Below, piece by piece: positions 57,456 through 64,000 of a stretch of DNA of 64,000 nt; the stretch's first letter is position 1, and every line of letters begins with the position of its first letter. The notes below the pieces were generated by a model, which worked only from the letters and a program-made list of their open reading frames with translations, made no database searches and was not told the DNA's origin. This stretch comes from Panax quinquefolius. Taxonomy: Eukaryota; Streptophyta; Magnoliopsida; Apiales; Araliaceae. The stretch spans positions 35,342,015 to 35,406,014 of the forward strand of contig CM035167.1 in the NCBI GenBank assembly GCA_020205615.1, given 5' to 3'. The translations under genes and the position numbers were made by a program.

Positions 57456-59112
57456 GGCAAAGACCTCAATGTCATCTGTATATCTATCAAGGTCGAATTC
57501 ATCTCTACATCAAAGGTACAATCTGTGTGTAAGAGAGGCATCGATATCAAAAATCTGAGCACATCTAAATTCAGAGTCCTGAAACAAAATATGCTTTCAC
57601 TTAGTATATATGAAATGCGTTGATCATACACAGTGTTAGCATGTACTGGCAAAATAAACTGCTAATATTGTACAGAAAAGTAAGCAGTTATTATATCTGC
57701 AGGGCAGAAAGAGTTCTGCCCGTTTTACCCTCATCGACCAAAGCAAGGAATGTTGTCCCAATTGGCAAGGGTAAAATCCGGGTGGACCGCAGTGATGGAG
57801 GGATTGTCATCATCCTCCCTATCCCAAATAATGGCCATTACGTCAGGGCAATCATCGTCTGGGTGTATCTGTTGGTATGTTCATTATGAACGATGATGCG
57901 TATACCAGACATCATCCGTATGAGGCCTTGCTTGATTCTTCGTTCCTATTCTTCCACTGCGGGATTTGGAACAAAGATTTCTTTCTCCTTCACCGGTAAC
58001 GGCTTGGGACATAACATAGCCATTACATTAGCTGGCACCTTTACAGGAGGTTGTGCGGACTCAGAGTTTAAAGGCAAAGCTAAACGCCACGTGGTTGAAG
58101 CTGAAGGAATCTGCTGATGCTTATGAGGATTCTTGTGACTAGAGCTGGCAGAATAGCCTAGTCCAGTTGTTCCACCTTGCTTGGTTAAGCGAATAGGGTA
58201 CTTGATACCCTGGCAATCTTTACCCAACCCTTGTCCCAACTTATGACCCAATGACATCATTTCTTGAGTGGCCGACATTACTTTGGCAGAAATTTTAGGT
58301 TCGGGCAATGGTGCTGCAATAGCATGGTATTGGCTGTTGCTTATTTCCAAAGCATGAAAACTGACTGGTTCTATATCGGCATTGGCATTGATGATTGGCA
58401 TGTCTCTGTGCTGAGGAATCTCCGGTTCAGCATTGAGTGTGACCAGGCTATTGTTGCTGAAGTATTTCAACTATTGGTGAAGAGTGGAGGGGACTGCCCC
58501 AGCCATATGAATCCATGGTCGTCCCAATAGCAGGTTGTATTCCGAATCTATCTTGAGCACATGGAAGGATACGCAGAATGTGTGAGGACCAATTTTAATT
58601 GGCAACTCAATTACTCTGACCGAGTTACGGCGGGCTCCATCAAAAGCTTTGATGATAATATGGCTACTCTGAATTCGGTTGATATTGATGTTCATCTTCA
58701 CCAAGGTAGCATATGCGCAGATATTCAGGGAGGAACCTCCATCTATTAAGACACCTGCTACTATATATCCGGAGGACAAGACCGCAATGTGTAATGGTTT
58801 GCAATGACCGGTCCCTTCGGGCAGTATGTCATCATCAGTGAAGGATATCACATTGTTGTTGAAAATGTGATCAACCATATGTTGAAATTTTTCCGTATCC
58901 ACTGATGTCGGGAGATAGACTTCTTCCAAAACCTTTAACAAGACCTTCCGGTGATTCTCGAAGGTTAGGACCATGTCCAAAATCGATATTTGTTGTAGAG
59001 CTTCTTTCAAGCTTAAAACAACCGCAACTTCGTTATGACCCACAGCGCGGAGGAATTTCTCAATCTTCTCCATGGGTATTTTCCCCTTCGATTTGGTGGT
59101 AGACTTCATCAC
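57456..59112 (-). pseudogene. Tat protease with G-patch-like tail
   Basis: 59112-58471: LPEGTGHCKPLHIAVLSSGYIVAGVLIDGGSSLNI, where the active site is Asp-Gly-Gly-Ser in place of Asp-Thr/Ser-Gly, a form I associate with Tat-type elements (usually D-N/G-G-S), and LLLGRPWIHMAGAVPSTLHQ. 58470-57946: GHKLGQGLGKDCQGI...GGTTGLGY, a glycine pattern like a G-patch. 57945-57456 is the linker to RT, decayed, cut by Athila at ...DDIEVFA. The protease processes the polyprotein; G-patches bind RNA in some retroviruses, and a similar role here is inference. Confidence 0.75.
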
Positions 59113-59114
59113 CC

Positions 59115-61426
59115 GATGGGGAAGATCTGATGGATTTTCCTTCTAATCGCGGCGGTTGTATGTGAGGTGGATCCTTCACCTTCTCTATAATTCCACGGAA
59201 CTGTGCGCAAGCTAACAATAGGATATTGTGCTCTGCACGGCAAGTTGATTGGCTCAGGAGCAGCCACTTTCAAAGGATTGTTTCCTCCCTTGAGTTGAAT
59301 TATTGGCATTTTGAGTAAGGCATTAATCCCATCATCTTTAGTGGATATGACTGCTACCACACTTTTCCACTTAGTAGGGGCTGCATTCTCACTTGCACTT
59401 AACACAGTGTCGTTATTATCGTCAAACGCAGATACACCTTTGTCGATTAGATTTTGAATAAGGTATGAGTGCCCAACATTCTTCGTCTTTGTGGTGGTGA
59501 GGGCGGGAGTGGTATTGACATACTCCATTAGAGTTGTACCATCCCGAACGGGGGTTGATTGGAGCAAAAAGTGAACTGATCCTTCCTTCATTGATTAACA
59601 TATGAAGAATTTCCTCCATAGGTTGGCCCAAATAGGTGAATTCCCTTTTGTTGGCGAAATCCCGACGAGCTTTGGCATTTTCTCTCTTCGCCACTTTGTC
59701 TTCCAGCATTTCATTTTTTGAAGGTGACGAGGGAATATTCATGACAATAGGTAGGAGACTGGCATGCTCCTGGCTGATTAACTGACGAGTCACTTGATGC
59801 TGATAAGTCACCAGTTCCGCCAATTGTTCAATTTGTTTGTAGAGAGCTTTCATCTTTCGTTCCATTATGAACTAGAACTTATCATAATCCCATCTATCAT
59901 CACCATCTTTGATGGCTTGGGAAGAATCATAGCTGAAGTTAAAACTCTGTCCACTGCTCCCAATTAATCATGTTGACCTCTTCTTCTTTGTGTTGAGGAA
60001 GAGGGTTATCTTGAACATGAGGCTGATCGGGTTTAGTGACCACGATATCTCCATTGTCTATCAGGTCCTAGATCTTGTGTTTCAAGGCCCAACAATCCTG
60101 AGTATCATGTCCAGGTGCCCCGGTATGATAAGCACATTTCCTAGCAGCATTGAAACCCCGTCCATTAGGGCTGGCTGGTGGAAGAAGATGCGTGATTTTC
60201 TTCTATGTTGTCAGAAGATTTAAAATGTTCTCGAGGGTATCCCCTAAGGGTGTAAACACTCGAGGGCATTTGACTTCTCCACCTTTTGGTAGTCTTTGGA
60301 GGGTTTTTGTTTGTCTTTGGAAAGGGAGTGTAGTTTCTCCTTTGAATAGGCATGTTTTGATTGCCTTTTTGCCCCTGTAGTATCAGGGAAACATCTTCTT
60401 CTTTCTTTTTGTGGACCCTCCGGGGGTTGTTCCTATAATTTTCAGATTGGATGTGATCTGCAACAGCTTTGAGTGCAGCTAGGTCTTGAATCTTTCCGGA
60501 CTTCAATCCCATCTCAACCATCTCCCTATGCTTAACCATTTCAGAAAATGGTTTGCCGATGCCGGCTAAAACACTCTCATAGAAGGGAGCTTCTTGTATG
60601 TCTATGAATGTCATGAACATTTCTGATTCCGTCATGGCAGGACTAACTTGGGCAGCCAGGCGTCTCCACCTCTGAGCATACTCTCTGAAAGACTCGTTAG
60701 ACTGTTTCTTGATCTTGGTAATTTGATACCGATCAGGAGCCATTTGAGTTTCAAAACTGTATTGAATGAGGAAGGCATGTGCTAGCTCTTCCCAGCTATG
60801 GATTTTGGAGTTGTCCAATCTTGTGTACCACGAACGAGCTTCTCCAATTAGACTCTTTTGGAATAATTGCATTCTGAGTTTTTCATCCTCTGCATAGGAT
60901 TCAAGTTCTCCAATAAATACTTTTAGATGTGTGTAAGGATCCCCTAACCCGTCATATTTTTCAAAGTCAGGAGTTTTAAATTTTTCTGGACAGTGAACAC
61001 CAGGAAAATACATAGATCAGCATATGAAATACTCCCGTGTGTTCCAATTCCTTTGATAGCGCGAAGGGTCTCTTCCATTTGAAGGACTTTCTTTTTGATG
61101 TCACCACCGTCTGGATCTCCAATGGGATGGGCAGCATCAAGAGTTTTGTTGGTTGTATCCAACTGTGGTTCCGGTATGGTAATAATCGAGTCTCCCCCTT
61201 GTGTGAATGATTCAGCATGTATTGGTATTTTTCGACCACATGTAGGTGGTGTAATTCTTTTTAATAGAAATGCCCAAATCAGTAATCGCTTACTTAATCC
61301 GTCAATTCTTTTGAGAAACTTGATTAAGTTCACCGGTCTGATGGGACATGACATGATCAGTAGGCTGTTTCCTTTTGGACTTTGGTGGGTGGTAGGTCCG
61401 ATTGATTCCCTGCGAAAGACTTGCAT
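59115..61426 (-). pseudogene. gag: Tat gag, broken
   Basis: It starts near 61426 (MQVFRRES). 61150-61010 has EETLRAIKGIGTHGS and ADLC; then, after a frame change, KFKTPDFEKYDGLGDPYTHLKVF and the capsid core ARSWYTRLDNSKIHSWEELAHAF, RYQITKIKKQSNESFREYAQRWRRLAAQV (61013-60165). 59865-59422 holds TYLGQPMEEILHMLINEG and a CxxH-type zinc motif (CQYHSRPHHHKDEECWAL). 59591-59115 leads to the protease. 60164-59866 is decayed. Confidence 0.8.
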
Positions 61427-61433
61427 AGTTTAG

Positions 61434-62102
61434 TCTTTAGGGAATGTATGACATAACATGCTATGTGATGTGTCTATTTTAGGAATTTTTATCCTACATA
61501 ACGGGTGTCAGCTGTTTATAGCATGTTAATATATATGTGTACACATTTTCTTCATATTTCTCATTATATGGAGATAGATATGGAATGAAATTACAAGTAA
61601 TTGTGTTTTACAAGTAATTGAAATGAGAGCATGAAGAGACTTTCCTTCGTTTTGGGTTTATCAGAGGCTGACCTATCTTAGGTTACTCTCGCGGCTTTTT
61701 GGCATGAAGGTTCCCAAATCATCACAATCTACTTGACGGGAAGTTAATCCGGTCTTTCAACTGGAGCGAATTTGGGTGGTGCCTTTCCTGAGCCTCGGAG
61801 AATTAGTCTTCTCACGAGTCCAGTAATCATACACCGACGGGATAGCCTCCTGGTGGAGGGACCACTCAACATACATTCACATACATCGCGTCTCACCGTA
61901 TGACATGATGACATGTGCGAAGCACTAATATCATAAGCAGTTTATAGTGCAAAGCACTAACATCACACGCAGATATGATGCGAAGCACTAAGTGCAATCA
62001 AGACATGCATTAGTACACATTCATCCAATGTAAATGCAACATCCACACACAAGAAGATAACAGTTTTGAAAAGATTGTAGTAGCGGCTTAAGTCCTCTTA
62101 CT
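61434..62102 (-). other. Tat 5' leader between primer site and gag
   Basis: About 670 bp with no gene. 61915-61992 has three tandem units ending GCRAAGCACTAA, period about 35 bp. Confidence 0.65.
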
Positions 62103-62124
62103 GGAGTCTCCAACAGAGTCGCCA
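62103..62124 (-). other. Tat primer-binding site (tRNA-Arg type)
   Basis: On the minus strand TGGCGACTCTGTTGGAGAC follows the LTR end by two bases. It matches the 3' end of plant tRNA-Arg (complement TGGCGACTCCGCTGGGG) at the first nine bases with mismatches after, as in Tat/Ogre elements. Confidence 0.75.
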
Positions 62125-63117
62125 CCTGTCGATGTCGGGATTTTTGGATGTCCCTTTCCGTTGCTTGTTCTTTGGTGTTCTCATTTTAGGTGAGATTTGT
62201 TTGAAAAAACAAGTGAAAAAGGTCCGACATGTATGATGTCGACGATGGAATTGATTAAGAGTCGCCATTGGTTTTTAAATGGTTGTACCAACACAACCGA
62301 TAAAAAGGTTTGCACATCGACGACGCAGATGATGTGACATCGATATCTGGTGGCCACAAACCAAGATTCGTTTAGGGTCTGGGGACTTGGTTATGCGGGG
62401 GGATATCCGTGTTACCACGGTGACCGCCTCTTTTTATGAAACTATTATCTGAGTGTCAATGTGTGTGTGTGGGTTAATGTGCTGTTATATGGAAGTTGTG
62501 CAAGGCCTCATTCGAACCTATATACACAGGGTTTGAATTTATGTAAAATTCAATTTTTAGCAAGATATGGCTGTGATGTTTTATAAAAGAGGTTTTTCAA
62601 ACCCTGATGCTCAATAGGATTTGAGACCTTTTACACTCCCATTATTATTAAGTGATCGGCTTGATTGATTTTATTTGACGAATGCGAGGCATCCGTATGA
62701 AAATAATATATATAAATAATGCCGATTTCCTCGTGGGTATGGAAACCATCTGAGGAAATTCAGACATCGCATAATAAGTTACAAGCCGCTTACAGCTGAA
62801 AATGTCCATCACGGGAACCGAATCTAGATTCAATGGGATGAATCTGTGATCACATGATTCCTAGGCTCACAAGATACTGCAGTTTATATGAAAGCGATGG
62901 AAGGTATATATATATAAAAGTCAGTAAATATATATATCTGAGACAGATCACCAACCACGGAGCACCTCCATGGGGATCGAAATATAAATAAAGTCGTTAA
63001 AAGTTATCAACCGCCACGGAGGAAACTCAAAGGGGACAAAACGTAAATAAAGTCAGTAAAGTTTATCAACCGCCACTTAAGAAAACTCAGCGGGACGAAT
63101 ATATATATATATATATA

Positions 63118-63269
63118 TAAGCAATAAATGCACCGAATGTAAAATCTGGGCTCATCGAACGAGAGTTCGACCACGATTCATATATATATATAGTATATAT
63201 ATATATATATAAAAGCGAGTAAACGCAGATATAAAATCGAGGCTCATTGAATGAAGTCCACACACGCTA

Positions 63270-63303
<34 letters not shown>

Positions 63304-63356
63304 AAGAAATAAACGCCTGCATCAAGTTCAGGCTCATCGAACAAAGTTCTACACAC

Positions 63357-63417
<61 letters not shown>

Positions 63418-63477
63418 AAACAAGTAAACACCTGCATCAAGTTCAGGCTCAATCGAGGCATAACTCGATAATGTTAG

Positions 63478-63545
<68 letters not shown>
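63118..63545. repeat. Four tandem modules separated by TA runs in the Tat 5' LTR
   Basis: Units near 63120, 63211, 63303 and 63416 share the pattern ARTAAAYGC...AGGCTCATCGAA...TTC.ACACAC and are separated by (TA)n; the longest TA runs are 63359-63414 and 63479-63542. The long Tyr/Ile frames on the minus strand here are microsatellite translations, not genes. Confidence 0.85.
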
Positions 63546-63852
63546 CGGAATGAAACCACTGGATAGAAGTGCAGGCAAAAGCAAGCAACACGACTCTCAA
63601 CGCGTGTAGAAGGGAGTGTGCACAGATGAAGAGAAAGACTCTAAAGTGTGTGAGAAGGCTTACAGCTGACTGCTAAAAAAGGCTTCTATATCTTTAGAGT
63701 GGGTAAACACTGGCTTTTGTGGGTACAAAAGAGGCTATATATGAGCGCATGGGTGTTTAAAAGTGGGCAAATACACTGTATGGCGAGTGCAGAGCAAATT
63801 GTGCAGGGTTTCCCCGTCTTTTTCTCTTAGAAAATCAGTACCCCAAGCCCTC

Positions 63853-63860
63853 TATTTATA
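63853..63860 (-). promoter_or_regulatory. TATA box of the Tat 5' LTR
   Basis: TATAAATA on the minus strand in CCTATAAATAGAGGG, as in the 3' LTR. Confidence 0.65.
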
Positions 63861-64000
63861 GGCAATATGAGCCGCAGGTGTACCAGAGGCAACCCAGGTT
63901 GGCCCGAGTTTGTCAGGTCGGGTCGTCTCGAAGTACGTGCACTCTGGCATTGTAATGTCCACTCGGATTTTTAGAAGTGCAATCAGGGCATCCGTTTGAG

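Larger units (their letters stand above)
35288..64000 (-). mobile_element. Tat/Ogre-type Ty3/gypsy element, with nested Athila
   Basis: 3' LTR 35288-37728, polypurine tract, long 3' untranslated region, two antisense gene remnants, integrase stub, two RNases H, RT, protease with G-patch-like tail, gag, tRNA-Arg primer site, and 5' LTR from 62127 past the window end. Without the 11.9-kb Athila it is over 17 kb. Dual RNase H, the tRNA-Arg primer, large size and antisense ORFs near the 3' LTR are the known hallmarks of the plant Tat lineage. All coding parts are broken and most of integrase is missing. Confidence 0.9.
62127..64000 (-). repeat. Tat 5' LTR, cut by window edge
   Basis: It begins (plus strand) TGTCGATGTCGGG, matching 35288. 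1874 bp are visible of an expected 2.4 kb or so. Compared with the 3' LTR, it lacks a short block near 62400 and has longer TA runs and an extra module. Confidence 0.9.

Noticed and set aside
63267..63600. Long minus-strand frames rich in alternating Tyr and Ile
   Set aside because: They are translations of (TA)n microsatellites in the Tat LTR.

Overview
The window is plant nuclear DNA, most likely from a large-genome eudicot, and consists almost entirely of nested LTR retrotransposons. I see no intact host gene, rRNA, tRNA or CRISPR array. The kingdom call rests on plant-specific lineages: a Tekay/Del-like chromovirus, a Sirevirus (Ty1/copia), a Tat/Ogre-type Ty3 element with two RNases H and antisense genes, and an Athila element. 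All coding regions carry stops or frameshifts. LAYOUT: 1-6112 is a minus-strand Ty3 chromovirus cut by the window edge (gag, protease, RT, RNase H, tRNA-Met primer site, 2.6-kb 5' LTR). 6113-9094 is AT-rich noncoding repeat debris with telobox-like motifs. 9095-21480 is a complete 12.4-kb Sirevirus on the plus strand: LTRs, gag, pol, a spacer full of ATCGTAG motifs, and a third ORF. 21545-23906 is an LTR related to the first chromovirus. 23907-24518 is the end of a Tat LTR. At 24515-24518 the sequence jumps back into Sirevirus pol and everything from 13121 is repeated to 35893: an 11.4-kb tandem duplication with 4 bp of microhomology at its junction. From 35288 to beyond 64000 lies a Tat/Ogre-like element on the minus strand. 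Left to right it holds: 3' LTR, a repeat-rich 3' untranslated region, two plus-strand (antisense) gene remnants (plant mobile domain with introns; DUF7745-like), an integrase stub, RNases H, RT, protease with a G-patch-like tail, gag, a tRNA-Arg primer site, and the 5' LTR. An 11.9-kb plus-strand Athila (45561-about 57455) has inserted into its pol between protease linker and RT. ORDER OF EVENTS (inferred): the chromovirus-type LTR at 21545 came first. The Sirevirus entered to its left and the Tat element inserted into that LTR. The block was then duplicated in tandem. Athila entered the Tat element at an unknown time relative to the duplication. HOW THE PARTS WORK: each element follows the usual scheme (LTR promoter, tRNA-primed reverse transcription, gag capsid, protease, RT/RNase H, integrase), but none looks autonomous. 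MOST INTERESTING: the ATCGTAG motif set (about 23 exact sites in one Sirevirus), a run of hairpins with covarying stems upstream of its likely TATA box, the intron-bearing antisense plant mobile domain gene inside the Tat element, the duplication junction, and a systematic CTG/CAG-centred pattern of disagreement between copies that may be a sequencing artefact.
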